Positions 34,294 to 45,485 of a stretch of 64,000 bases of DNA are shown in pieces. The notes below the pieces were generated by a model. That model was not told the origin of the DNA, did no database searches, and worked only from the letters and a program-made list of their open reading frames with translations. This DNA comes from Acanthococcus lagerstroemiae (taxonomy: Eukaryota; Arthropoda; Insecta; Hemiptera; Eriococcidae): contig CM063110.1 in the NCBI GenBank assembly GCA_031841125.1, positions 25,043,626-25,107,625 on the forward strand, read 5' to 3'. The position numbers and the translations under genes were made by a program. Each line of letters opens with the position of its first letter. Position 1 is the first letter of the stretch.

Positions 34294-35287
34294 ACTTTGG
34301 GAAATTTTTTTCTTTTCACGACTGGAAATGGATAGCAAATGGTACCAGTAGGTAATAGTAGAGAAAAGGTCGGAATCGGTTCAACAGGGTGTTCATAAAA
34401 TCAATTTTAGTAGCCTACAAATTATATCAGAAAATTTTGACATATTTTCAATTTCCCGTGAAACATGTCCTATAAATCTACTGTGTTTTCATTCGCAATA
34501 GTTTTTATATTAGATGTTCCATAAAAAAGGTCATTAGCAACTTTCTTGTATCTGGATTGGAACTTCTCAAAATCGAGTTCAAGATATCTCCGTCAAGAAT
34601 TATTACTTTTTAACACGGATGCACAGGCCTTATGAAGATAATAATCATCTTCAGGTACTTTACCACTTCACAGAGTTCTATCGTTTATGGGGCTAATTAC
34701 CTCCCTCATCTCAACTATTTACCCCATATTTGAAATTGAGGCCCATGCAATGTGGGGGGGGGAAGGCTTTAGTATTTTGTAGAGTTTAATATAGGTATTC
34801 AATAATTGGTTGCAAAGGTGGGTAAATTCGGTTTTGGTAACATTCTGGCCATATTCCCCGAACTGTGGCGCATACTGATGGGAAGGAAATGCAAGGTGAC
34901 AGTTGTGGTAATACGTTTTGGGAAATCAGCCTTCAATTTTAATGCCACATTTAGAATCAGTGTAAAAAATTGGTCTAAAAACATAATCAATTCTTTTAAT
35001 AATATCTGAAAGCTAAAATTAGGCTCAAAATCAGGCTAGACCTAAAGTTTTCATTATTATTGAAATTCAAAGATTCCTCAGGAACCAAATTTTACCATAT
35101 AAACGTGTTTTTTTTTTTTTTTTTCAAAATGTTGAAAATTATGAGTACATTCTCTGTTGAGCCATATACCACTAGAAGATGAGTTTCGATTCTTTAGAGT
35201 ACTTTCTCAGCCATTTTGTGACAGAGATAAAATCCTTGTATATGTTCTGCAAGTAAATATCATGTAACGCTTCAAGGTTCTTGCGGA

Positions 35288-35668
35288 ATGGGTAATACTA
35301 TTCAAAGTGGCCGAAAATTTGGTGGTGGTACTTTGAACAGTCTAGAAACAAGACTAAAATTAGTTGGAAAACATAAACTGTTCTCAGATTTATCGTTACC
35401 CTCACTCCAGAATTTTGATTCAATAACGCGCGATGGACTCCCAGAAGATGTTTTGGAAATATTGCCTACTAAAATTCGTAAGTTTTTCCTCCCGAAGGAT
35501 TGCAAAATTACTGCTGTTGAAGTGAAAAATAGGTTTACAGAAGAGTTACCCCATTTCGTAAGATCCTGGCCGTATTTAAAAAACAGCATTTCGGATGAGA
35601 GTATGAAGACATGTTTTCACAATTTTCCGGCGAGGATTACGAAACAGATGAAAAGTTGGAGAAAGTGA
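35288..35668 (+). CDS. Unidentified open frame, 126 codons
   Basis: An ATG-started frame (MGNTIQSGRKFGGGTLNSLE...) ending RITKQMKSWRK. It is one of the longer frames here that I cannot tie to a known transposon family. The predicted protein is basic, has no signal peptide or membrane segment, and shows a mixed, protein-like composition with aromatic residues in FVRSWPYLKNSISDESM. No splice sites or paralogue in the window were noticed. It could be a fragment of an uncharacterised transposon protein, a host exon or chance. The surrounding 35.1-36.1 kb is otherwise unassigned. Confidence 0.3.
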   Translation: MGNTIQSGRKFGGGTLNSLETRLKLVGKHKLFSDLSLPSLQNFDSITRDGLPEDVLEILPTKIRKFFLPKDCKITAVEVKNRFTEELPHFVRSWPYLKNSISDESMKTCFHNFPARITKQMKSWRK

Positions 35669-36145
35669 TTGCGTAGGAATTTATTAGAATATCTAAAGCC
35701 ACAGGGTATTTATTATTTAGAATTACAGAATTTTCTTTCATATACTCCTTGTTCTCTTTCGGTTTCGATTTTTTGAACTTCGATTTCATCAGACATGCCT
35801 AATGCATTTGTCATCTGCCATTGAATTTCTTATCTCTAACCTCCGAAGAGTTGAGAGATTTTCTACTTTTGATACTTGAACTCAATTCTTTTCTTAATTA
35901 TTGGTACCTCTTATTCATCAGGCGTCTACTCGCTATTGTTTTTTTAAACTCCGCCCAATACTACTAAAATTCATAAATTATACATAGAGTGCGGCATAAT
36001 ATGGGGGGAAAAATGATCCAAATATAAAATATGCGACTTTTTTAACCCTAAGTATGGCCAAAATATACGTTTTCCCTAGAATTGTTTAAAAATGTGTAAA
36101 ATTAATATATGGGTATCATTTTACAGATTTTCGAAAGCTTTATTC
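35669..36145. other. Unassigned stretch
   Basis: No repeat or coding feature that I can support. Confidence 0.5.
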
Positions 36146-36153
36146 ATTATTGT

Positions 36154-36315
36154 CAGTGGCGTAGCTAGAGAGTTCCCAAAAGGAGGGCACAATAAGGTTT
36201 TCAAGGGAGAAAAAGTAGAAAATTGTGGTATTTTTAAAAAATCGCCGATATTAGAGGACTATGTAGAAATATTGGGGGCACGTGCCCCCCTGTGCCCCCC
36301 GACGCTACGCCACTG
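36154..36315. mobile_element. hAT-like MITE, 162 bp, perfect target duplication
   Basis: Ends CAGTGGCGTAGC and GCTACGCCACTG are perfect inverted repeats. The flanks are identical 8-mers, attattgt, at 36,146-36,153 and 36,316-36,323. The interior shares ttttcaagggaga and aatcgccgatatt with 30,786-31,060. The intact ends and flanks suggest a fairly recent insertion. Confidence 0.9.
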
Positions 36316-36323
36316 ATTATTGT

Positions 36324-36945
36324 TGTTCAAATTTTATTCTAAACTGGAACGCTCAAACAAACTGAATAAAACTGAAATATTAAGAATGCATAATTTGGTA
36401 CATAAACTGAATTTTAAAACGAAGAACATTGTTACTCAAACCACCAAAAAAATATGCTAAAAATTTTTTTCAACTTTTTTGTTGTCTTTCGAACTAAGCT
36501 GTCTTTTTTTTTTACAAGGGTGAAACGCAAAATAGCCGTATTTTGGACAATTTTTGTAAATTTGATAAGATATGTAAAAATATGGAAAGAAAAAAACTGA
36601 AAAAAAAAACACGAAATATGTAAAAATATGTATTTATACCCCAAATATGCAAAATGAAATGAGGCTCAAAATGCAGGGATTTTTCTGAAACGTAAATACT
36701 TTTTCATTATTTTTGGGATCAGAGATGACCTTAAAAATATGCATTTGTATAATATGCCGCTTATATATGTACATACCTATGTACTATAAAATTACGATGA
36801 GAAAAGTTTGTTACCTATATGTTATAGAGGAGGGTTTGAGAGATGGTTTGCAGCTGGGAAAAAATAGCCTTAACAACCGATTTTTCCGGTCGCAATTTTA
36901 GTCCCACTCCGCCCCTGAACACTGTAATAAACATTAGGTATCTCG
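36324..36945. other. Unassigned AT-rich stretch
   Basis: A-runs and T-runs, no supported gene. Short frames are uninformative. Confidence 0.5.
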
Positions 36946-37067
36946 TTCGAAATTTTGGAGCCCAACTAGTCCGATGATGTGCGGTTTGATCACGCGGCAA
37001 CTCTACGTAGGTTCACCGGGTAGTCAAACTACACATCATCGGACTAGTTGGGCTCCAATATTTCGAA
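36946..37067. repeat. Near-perfect inverted repeat, 37-bp arms
   Basis: ttcgaaattttggagcccaa at 36,946 and its complement ending at 37,067. The 37-base arms differ at one position, around a ~48-base spacer. This is a snap-back MITE or a strong hairpin. No clear target duplication is visible. Confidence 0.85.
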
Positions 37068-37224
37068 TAAACTTATTTCAGGATCCATTTTAATGGGCAG
37101 TACCGAAAATTTGCTGGGCATGACTCAATATTATAATCGCAGGTGAATTTCTTATCGTTATTCACATCAGTAATACGATGAACTCGCGATTTTCTTTTCC
37201 TTCCTTTTTTATTTTTTTATTTAA

Positions 37225-37341
37225 AATTTGGTAGGGTTTTTTGGGACAGAAAAAATTTTAAACTATCTATTATAATTATAACTCAAGAACGGTTGGACCA
37301 ATTTTTATGATCTTTGATTTGTTGGATTTGTTTCCGCCCAT
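37225..37341. repeat. Dispersed repeat with an aactcaagaacggttggacc box
   Basis: Matches 38,260-38,340 in the same orientation, including aacggctggaccgattttta. The hAT MITE at 37,342 is inserted directly after it. Confidence 0.6.
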
Positions 37342-37512
37342 CAGTAGCGTATCTAGGATGAAATCATGGGAGTGGGGTTGACTTTTGATTTTGAGGGTAT
37401 GCCTTTAAAAAAAAAAAAAAAAAACAATTTGCAAGGGTTTTCATATTTTTTAGAGCTTTTTTTGGCCATGGGGGTTTGAACCCGGACCCCCCACCCACTG
37501 AATACGCCACTG
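37342..37512. mobile_element. hAT-like MITE, 171 bp
   Basis: Ends CAGTAGCGTAT and ATACGCCACTG, with flanks ccgcccat (37,334-37,341) and ccgcccag (37,513-37,520), a 7/8 match. Contains a run of ~17 A at about 37,408 and a ggggtttgaacccggacccc box near the right end. Confidence 0.8.
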
Positions 37513-37885
37513 CCGCCCAGAATAACAGTATAACTATTAAAACATCGAAAAAATTACGAAAAAAAATGTACGTAAGAAAATTCATTTTCTCATACATTTT
37601 GTATATGGAACGGCTTTTATTTTCACTTTTTCAGTTTTCTGAAATATCTTATTTTCGCCTATCCATGGAAATCTGTTTTCGCTCAAGTATACCCATGGTG
37701 TGGAGCGACGTATGGCGATGCACGCATGCCAAAGTGGCCTCTGAGACACCGCACCCCCAGCACCGGATACTACCCTTTCGGGCATCGCACCAGTGCCGAG
37801 GGGATCAAGTATATACGCATAGCTGGAAGAAAAATAAATTTCCATAGAAACGTCAACCACTGAACTGAATTGTCACCATGAAGAG

Positions 37886-38065
37886 CTAAATCATACGAAC
37901 TGGCTTCGGGTCGAAGAGAGCGTTTTTGGGGAGCGTTAAGTTACGGGTTTCGAGCGTGTCGGGGGGGGGGAGCGTTACGGTTTCCACTTAAGTATACCCA
38001 GTAGTAAAATCATATAAAATGTTAAAACATCATGAAATTGTGATCAGTGCTGACAAGTCTTAGAG
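37886..38065. repeat. Dispersed repeat W, copy 1
   Basis: gctaaatcatacgaactggc at 37,886, a long G-run at 37,962-37,970, and aagtatacccagtagtaaaa at about 37,990. Copy 2 is at 63,118-63,400. The G-runs differ in length between copies. Confidence 0.7.
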
Positions 38066-38139
38066 GAGTTTTGCCGATTTCAAAAAGTTTTAATCAGTTA
38101 TGAAAAATCTTCTGCTACATAAAAGTGTAAGTTTGTCTG

Positions 38140-38350
38140 TGTGTTTATTTATTTATTTGTTTGAGGTAGGCCGGTGAACCATAAGAGGGGGGGGTCGTGC
38201 TTTGTGGATGTGTTCGTGTGAACCCGGAATAGGTTTTAGGCTATAAAAAATTTCGGTGCCGGGTTAGTTATACCATTTACTCAAGAACGGCTGGACCGAT
38301 TTTTATGATAATTGATTTATTGAATTTCTATATCAGGTAACATTCAGTAC
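38140..38350. repeat. Dispersed repeat V
   Basis: Starts with a (TTTA)n tract at 38,142-38,160. It contains gccggtgaaccataagag (38,169) and ttttaggctataaaaaattt, which recur inverted at 58,620-58,775. It then runs into the aagaacggctggaccgattt box shared with 37,225-37,341. Confidence 0.65.
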
Positions 38351-39274
38351 ACCCACATACCGACTGATGTTGTAACTTGCACAGTGGGAAGGGAGCTTCG
38401 CTTCTGTCTGGTGCCCCACCCCCGACACTTCACATTAGAATTAGAATATAACTGGTTTGAATATCGTTTCGCACTCATTTATGTACCACATGGCCCATTT
38501 TCAGTCCCATGTCTCTAAAATTTTAGTTTTTGGAAACTATGATCAGTATTTCTTCAGATATTCTCCAGTTGAATTTTTGAAAACACAAACATATTCGGCC
38601 GAATAACACAAATATGAAGCGATACACGTTACATCGCCACCCATCTACCAACACATGCACACATAGAACAGAAATCAATTGTTATTGTTTCACTGTACTA
38701 AAAATGTGTCGTGTGTTTCATACATCAAAATATGAAATAAATATGAAATAATTAGAGCTACAAATGTTGTTCACTATCATAAGTACACAAATTATTACCA
38801 ATCAAACTTCTTCCAATCTGGTGCACAAGTTTACCTACCCATCCCAAAAAAAAATATGTATCTACCCGCTGTTAAGTAGGTATCTACATGAAAGTCATTT
38901 GGGTACATGAGAGTTTGGAGTAGCTTCAGGATCCTGTTGCTACTATTCAGAAAAAAAGATCGAAGGTAGGTGTCAAGACACGTGTTATTAAGATCAAATT
39001 GAAAACTAGATTTAACGAAAATATCAACAGAATTCGAATATGGAGCCACTGTCTAGCCAGACATCATAAAAAGGTAATAAAACGAGGGCAAAAGAAGAGC
39101 AAGAGAGAAAGAGAGAAAACTATGGGTAATCAGCAAATATGCACATGCGTTTTTTTTATGAAAGCTTTTTTTCCTCCGTTTAAGTAATGTACATTAATGG
39201 CGAAAGATTTGTATAATGTGTACTGCATACAGTACTCATTATTTTCAACATTTTCAAATGAAGAAGAAAACGTT
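38351..39274. other. Unassigned stretch
   Basis: About 920 bases with no match elsewhere in the window and no convincing coding frame. A minus-strand frame at 38,831-39,049 and a plus-strand frame at 38,999-39,187 show no motif. Confidence 0.5.
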
Positions 39275-39606
39275 TGTATGATAAAAATTTGGTTTCCGAG
39301 GAATCTTTGAATTTCAATAATAATAAAAAATTTAAGTCTAGCCTGATTTTGAGCCTAATTTTAGCTTTCAGATATTATTAAAGGAATAAATTGATTATGT
39401 TTCTAGACCAATTTTTTACGCTGATTCTATATCTGGCATTAAGATTGATGGCTGCTTTTCCAAAACGCTTTACCACAACTGTCATCTTGCACCTCGTTCC
39501 CATCGATATACGCCAGCGTTCAGGGAATATGGCCAAAATGTTACCAAAACCAAATTTAGCGACCTTTGCAACCAATTATTGGATACCTATATTAAACTTT
39601 ACAAAA

Positions 39607-40165
39607 CCTACAATTTGTAGCAACAATTACAACGCAAAACCTAAAAACCCGCACTCAACAAATAAATAACAAATACATAAAACGATGGAATCACGAATGG
39701 ACCGTACAACAGAACAACAAATTGCGCAAAATCAAAAACCACGTATACCCCTGGAAAACAATACAACAAAATCAACGCAAACTAGAAACTACTATTAACC
39801 AATTGCGACTAGGACATACAATCTTGACCCACTCACACCTCCTGAAAAAAGAACCACCATCGAAATGTCTAACTTGCAACGAACAAATAACAGTAAGACA
39901 TATACTACTTGATTGCAGAAAATATACAAAAATACGAACGAACTTACAACTACCAAACAACCTCCAAATGATACTAACTGACAATCAAACTGCCCTTAAC
40001 CTCGTCCACAAATTCATAACCCAAACCAGAGTCAACTTCAGCGTGTCTTCGTAACCAACATATGTATACCTATAAAGTATACCTATTTACTATACATAAA
40101 TTTAAGATTATAATCATTCTAGGATATTAAAAATCTTAAAAAAATAAAATAAAAAATAAAAAAAA
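39607..40165 (+). mobile_element. LINE 3' fragment with poly-A tail, inserted in repeat X
   Basis: Encodes (39,722-40,054, 110 codons) the C-terminal tail of a non-LTR polymerase. The segment CLTCNEQITVRHILLDC is the cysteine/histidine knuckle that follows the RNase H region of Jockey, I and R1-type elements. It ends with (A3-6T)n runs from about 40,136. The left arm of X keeps the unfilled site near 34,778, and the junctions are acaaaa on the left and the A-tail on the right. The family differs from the endonuclease-RT elements nearby. Confidence 0.85.
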
Positions 40166-40639
40166 TACTAAAGCCTTCCCCCTCATTGCATGGGCCTCAG
40201 TTTCAAACATGGGGTAAATAGATGAAAGGAGGAAGGTGAGTAAGCCCCATAAACGATATAACTCTGTGAAGTGGTAAAGTAGCTGACGAATATGATTATT
40301 AATCTTCATAAGGTCGTGAATCTGGGTTAAAAATTAATAATTCTTCATGGGAATATCTTGGACTCGATCTTGAGCAGTTCTAATCCAAATACAAGAAAAT
40401 TACTACCTTTTTTATGGAAAATTCAATGTACAATCTATTACGAATAAAAACACAGTAGATTAAGAGGGCAAGTTTCTCGGGAAATTGAAAAAATGTGAAA
40501 ATTTTCTGATATAATTTGTACTAAATTTGATTTTATGAACACCCTGTTGAACCGATTCCGACTTTTTTTGTTCTATGGTTACCTGGTACCATTTTCTGTT
40601 TATATCCAGTCGTGAGAAGAAAAAAAAAAATCCTAAAGT

Positions 40640-40774
40640 CTGGTCCAGTTAAGGAACATAATTTGCAACCCGCAATACACATCGATAATGGGCATTTTGA
40701 AGTTGGAGGGGAAGAACGAGTTCAAGAACACGTTATCAGCGCCGTGAAAAAATTATGTTTCTTAACTGGACCAG
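40640..40774. mobile_element. 135-bp MITE inside repeat X, right arm
   Basis: Ends CTGGTCCAGTTAAGGAACAT and its complement. Same length as, and inverted relative to, the copy at 34,159-34,293. Shared by both arms, so it predates their separation. Confidence 0.8.
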
Positions 40775-41255
40775 AATTGAGGTAGAAAACTTTCCAAAAT
40801 TTGACCTTCACTCAGTCCCTTCAAAAGTAAGTGTATCTAAACATATCTACATAAATTGTCAGAATGGGTTGCCAGATGGAAGACACCCTGTATAAAGAAA
40901 TCTTGTTTGACTCCGAAATCATGAGTCTAAAAAGTAGATGTCTGGCAAAGATAATCTTCTTGAGGGATCTTCTGAATCACGAGAGTTTGGATTCCAACAT
41001 CTTAACACGTGTTAACTTTAGGTCCCTACTTTCAGTGGAAGAAATACTGATCAATTTTTGACACGTAGAGGCACAGCATCAAGTATAGACAATACTCTAG
41101 CACAGATAATAGTACTAGCTGACCGGACCGTGGGCTAAATTGAGTTGGCTTCAGTGAATTAGATGGAGGAAATTAGCATATAGGTCTGTATTGCAGCACA
41201 CATGAATTATAAGCCAGTGAGTTTCACCGTGTGGTCTCTTCACTCACTAATCCTC

Positions 41256-43790
41256 CTCTCCCACCGGCATATACTCAGTTCACTAGGTTTAAACTCCTAC
41301 TCGGCATCTGTTTTTTTTTTCTGGCTATGTATCTGTCAGTCCATCTCTTCAGATCTGCTTGACTTTCTATCTCTACCCGAGGTATCTTGGTGTAATGGGT
41401 TCCGAAATACACTCGGTTTAAACCACAAACGATGGGATCTGTATCGACTTGGATAAAGGGAAGGAGCTCTGGTTGTGGTACCCTCAGGGCAGGGGACTGA
41501 CATTCTCTTTTTCATTTTCGCCATCATCTATTACACTCCAGTTCCCGTAGCCAGCTGTATTATACTATACACTCAATCAGCTGCTTCCAAGGTCAAGATA
41601 CAAGTAACACAAAATGTTACGCTAACTTGATCCCGGAGGAGAAGAATCAAGCCACGCTTCCCTGTACATTTTTGATGGGTAGGGTCAATGTACTCCACAT
41701 TTTTACCCTACTGTCAGCTCATTTTTGTTTGAAATGGTAGTCCAATTTATTTGAAAATCCGAAGAGATCTTAGCTTTCGGATTCTAGAAATCTGTTCCAG
41801 CTCCATTTTCATTATTGGAGAATGGAAAAGTGGTGGATCGTTACACGAACAGATAGACGGTCCAACAGACTGAGTTACCTTGGATATCAAAGGTTGAAGA
41901 CATTTCGGATTTGGAGTTTTCCTCTCTCAACTTTGCTGAATGACTGAAACATTTTAGGATTTTGGAAATGCCAAATCTAACAGAAGATAAAAATTACGCT
42001 GTTTGGTTTTGCAGAAGTCTCTATCTCATGCCCGGCTTACTTAAACGATAATGATTACTTATCTTGCAGATGGAGAAACATTTTGAGTTGATGACATTTC
42101 ATCTCGTAACAACATTTTTCGCGATCAATAAATTGTTTTCTATCATTTGAGAAGAAGATTAGTGTATCTTCAAACTTTCGAGATTGTCACAATTTAGTTG
42201 AATTTTGTCCACTAAAACGCTACATATTCTTTCAGTGCTCGTTAAGTCACAGACCAGTTTTCCACCAAGCAGCACCATGCGTTTCGCCTGTGTACACATT
42301 TTCCGTGAAAGGTACCTAAAGCAAAATTCAACATGACCATATACGGTCACCCTTTGAACCCTTTCCCGTTCAATCAAATCAATATTCGACTAATTCTCAA
42401 TTCATACGGATTCCAGAATACCGTAAACACACACACACACACACATGAATAAAAAATAACCCTCGATGTAATGCAAGGTTTCCGTTTTGTCTACGAAACT
42501 GAAACTTTCTTCGTCTGATGGATCTTTCTGTATAACCCGGAGAAGACGAAAAAAAAAACACGAGCACGTAACTGCGTCCAGCTTTTTTCAACCCCCCACC
42601 CCCTGCTGAGTCGTTGCTATAGCAGACTCTCAGTAGAAGCCTCGCTCTAATCTTCTTATCATTTCTATAGAACGTCTGTAATCCTAGTCCGTAATACTTT
42701 CTGAATGCGGCGCATTATTTGGCCGCATTGAAAAAGTCTTCAAAATTACATATAGCTAATCATCTTTGGTCTGGATAAAGGCAATATCCGTATCTGGTCT
42801 CTGTCAACTCTGATCGATAGTGTGGATGTGAAATGCGTATTTTGCTCGGACAGTTTTGAAGTCTGAAGTATATTTAGTCTCCAGATTTAGGTAGTTAAAT
42901 TCATTTTTCTTCAAATTATTCTCGTTACTCGAGACTAAGCATTTGCGATCTTAAGTTTTTTAAAAATGAAACTATGAAGATTTTGCCAGGTTTTTGTGCG
43001 GCAGAGTGATTTTTGACCCCCCCCCCATTATAATTTTAATTGCGTACGGGCAAACAAATGGTTCCTCATCCTCAAAAAGGAAACAGAATCGAAACCGATA
43101 ATTTTCTGTGATCACAAGGAGCAATGGTGTCATCCCCCTCTTCCAGTGATGTTTAAAATGTCAGCGTTTTGTAAGTTCTAGTTGTAGCTAGTCAGCAATA
43201 TTGGAAAAGTGAAAGCCCTTTTCTTTTCTTTTTTATATTTCAACTTACATTTTTAATATTTTGTGCGGTATTTTCGCTTTCTGTAATATAGAAAACACTA
43301 GGAGAGACAAGGAAAAGAAGTAGGAACAGAAAACGGCTAGACATGAAAAGTAATACACAAAAGACATGAAGAGGTCATGAAGAGGTATTATAAGAAAAAA
43401 TCAGATGTGGATAAAAAGAAGAAAAAATTAAAAGGCAGGGGGGATACAGAAAGAAAGAAAAAATGGAAGAAGATGAGAAAAAGATCCAAAAGATAGAAAA
43501 TGTGGATGAGGCAGAAGAAAATCCGGAATAAAAAAAGAATAAAACTGAAAAGCAGGAAATAAAAGTAAATTACCGAAATGAGAGACAGAATGACAGAGAC
43601 GACAGAGTAATCGGAAATAAATATTCATTGATACAGTGGCTTCGGAAGTTTGTTTCTTTAAGGTGATACAAAAATTTAAGATGCGGTTTAAGCAAAAGAA
43701 AAAATTAAGGAATAAAGCATCATCTTTCAAAATTATTTTGTCTTTTTCTTCAATTAAAAGAGGAAAAATTGTGATATTTCTACTGTATTT
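41256..43790. other. Unassigned stretch with an AC microsatellite and a purine-rich tract
   Basis: 2.5 kb with no transposon match. (AC)n occupies 42,426-42,445. A strongly purine-rich tract, mostly A and G on the plus strand, covers about 43,280-43,620. Open frames are short and lack motifs. Confidence 0.5.
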
Positions 43791-43794
43791 AGTC

Positions 43795-43999
43795 TCCTAC
43801 TAACCTGGTCAGTTTTGGCCGTAGGAGGGGACATTAATATTAAACAAATAAAAACTGCGCTAGAGTAATTTTTTGATAAGATTCATTGCATATACTCCAA
43901 TTTTCGAGCCTATCTCGGCAGCAGAGTATCTCCGCTACATTTGGTCAACGGATTTGAAATCTGCGTTAAAAACTAAGTGGTAATACGTCGTCCGAATTC
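43795..43999. repeat. Repeat family Z, copy near the SINE
   Basis: gttttggccgtaggagggg at about 43,812 matches 20,396. catttggtcaacggatttga at 43,938 matches 13,517 and 20,632. Confidence 0.6.
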
Positions 44000-44318
44000 A
44001 GTTTTTTCGATTTCGAAGAATTTTGCAAATGTACATTGTACATTTTGCCATTTCTGGAGAACTGCGCCATCGGGATCTGGTACCTCTTTTCCTAATTTGC
44101 TCTCAACCCGAGCCCTGGAATCCGCCCTTTCGAGCATTACTTCAGAGACGTCGGGGAGGCTGTTAGGGCTGTCTCAACCCTTTTCCCTTCGGGCCGAAAA
44201 ACCGGCCTAGGTCGAAATCTGGCGATTTGCTACGTGGGCTCGAACCCAGACCTCCGGATTCCGAGACCAACGTGCTATCCACTCGACCAACCAGATCCCT
44301 GGGGGTCTGGCATCTGTT
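44000..44318 (-). mobile_element. tRNA-derived SINE
   Basis: On the minus strand the head carries an A box (TGGTCGAGTGG at 44,289-44,279) and a B box (GGTTCGAGCCC at 44,246-44,236) about 32 bases apart, the internal RNA polymerase III promoter of tRNA genes. Around them is tRNA-like sequence (gatagcacgttggtctcgga), but the acceptor and T stems do not pair well, so it is not a working tRNA. The body continues for about 230 bases. The 3' end is uncertain because it merges with repeat Z. No A-tail or target duplication was found. Confidence 0.6.
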
Positions 44319-45480
44319 CAAACTATTATTTGATTCAAATAACATCTGACAGGTTCGTGACTCAGTCACTCTTCTCCGTAAAATGTATTTTCGTTTCGGC
44401 AGCAACCCAAGCACAACGTTCATAATTCACATCAACTAGGTAAACAGACATGTACGGACAGTACGAACATTTACGCCAGCCAGAAATGTGCTGAAGAAGT
44501 AATCAGGAAAAAAAAAAGTTTCAGCCCATCATTCGCATATCTCGTCGAGATAAAGGATAGCCTTATTTCGAATGCAGTTTATAATGCACTGGAAAAAGTT
44601 TCCTTGTGTACCTCTGTGCCCACGTTAGTCGAGAATGTACTCGTGGAACCGAGCAGAGAAAACGCGGGCCGGAAACTTGGAACTAAACTAACGCATTAGA
44701 AATGTAAAATTCGCGGAATTGCCCCAGCCCCAACCTTCGCTTATTGCGCTTGCATTATTTAACACGACTGCCGCCGAGTCAGCATTCTACCGTGTGAGCG
44801 GTTTGGTCCAATTTAGCGGCGGCGTAAGATTTTACATGAAATATTTTCCGACGTGGAAACTTATTAAGCAATGTGCCTGCCTACACACAGCGGCGCCGGA
44901 AATCGAATTCGAATCTCCCGCTGCAAAGGACAACAATATCTCAGAAGTGCAAAACAGCTGCAGAAATTTCAGATCTCAGCTATCCAACAGCTTCAAATTG
45001 ATTGATAATTCCTGAAGCCGTATGTATGTACAGCCCCCCCCCCAGTATCGGACCTTCACCAAATATAAAAAATCATCGAAAACGACGTATCCTTAATGCA
45101 TCTGAAAAACGTGTACAAATTTCTAAATTGATGGTCGTTGACCTCCTAAATCCGGCCATGATGCGGATTCAACATTAGAGTTTGTGGAGAACAAACTGGA
45201 CCGAACCATCATCAGTGTAGGAAAGTTAAAGTTTCCATACATAGGCTAAAAAAAGTTTTCGAATTTTTGAGCGCGACCTACTCGTAGTTAAAAAGTTGCC
45301 TTTGATGGGGAAAAAAGTGTTTTTAAAAATATATTAAAAATTTTTAATTTTCCTAAGGGATTTGTCCTTAATATGCTATAGGGCTGAAAATTGAATGTTA
45401 CGCAGCGCCTTAAAAATGCCGGTCATGCAAAATTTTCACATAACATTTTAGTAGTATTCATCGCGAAATTTAAATTAATT
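44319..45480. other. Unassigned stretch, relatively GC-rich in part
   Basis: No repeat match. A plus frame at 44,719-45,015 (98 codons) has no recognisable motif. The GC-richer segment 44,600-44,950 may be unique host DNA. Confidence 0.5.
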
Positions 45481-45485
45481 CATGT

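Larger units (their letters stand above)
32515..35105. repeat. Repeat X, left arm of a long inverted pair
   Basis: Read against the reverse complement of 39,275-41,255, the two match over the whole length apart from private insertions. This arm holds a LINE at about 32,992-34,101 and lacks the LINE found in the other arm. Both arms carry the same 135-bp MITE. The arms are 4.2 kb apart. They are either two insertions of one element family in opposite orientation or an inverted duplication. No terminal duplications were identified. Confidence 0.85.
39275..41255. repeat. Repeat X, right arm of the long inverted pair
   Basis: Inverted relative to 32,515-35,105. It carries a polyadenylated LINE 3' fragment at 39,607-40,165 that the left arm lacks. 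Its segment corresponding to 32,990-34,102 is continuous, so here the other LINE is absent. Both arms keep aaggaacataatt-type MITE ends, the gaaatactgatcaatttt box and the tgttaagatgttggaatcc box. Confidence 0.85.

Noticed and set aside
43428..43730. A 100-codon minus frame with signal-peptide-like hydrophobic stretches.
   Set aside because: It reads the complement of the purine-rich tract, giving F/L/S-rich low-complexity protein.
44219..44318. A functional tRNA gene on the minus strand.
   Set aside because: A and B boxes are good, but acceptor and T stems do not pair and the anticodon arm is irregular. A SINE head fits better.
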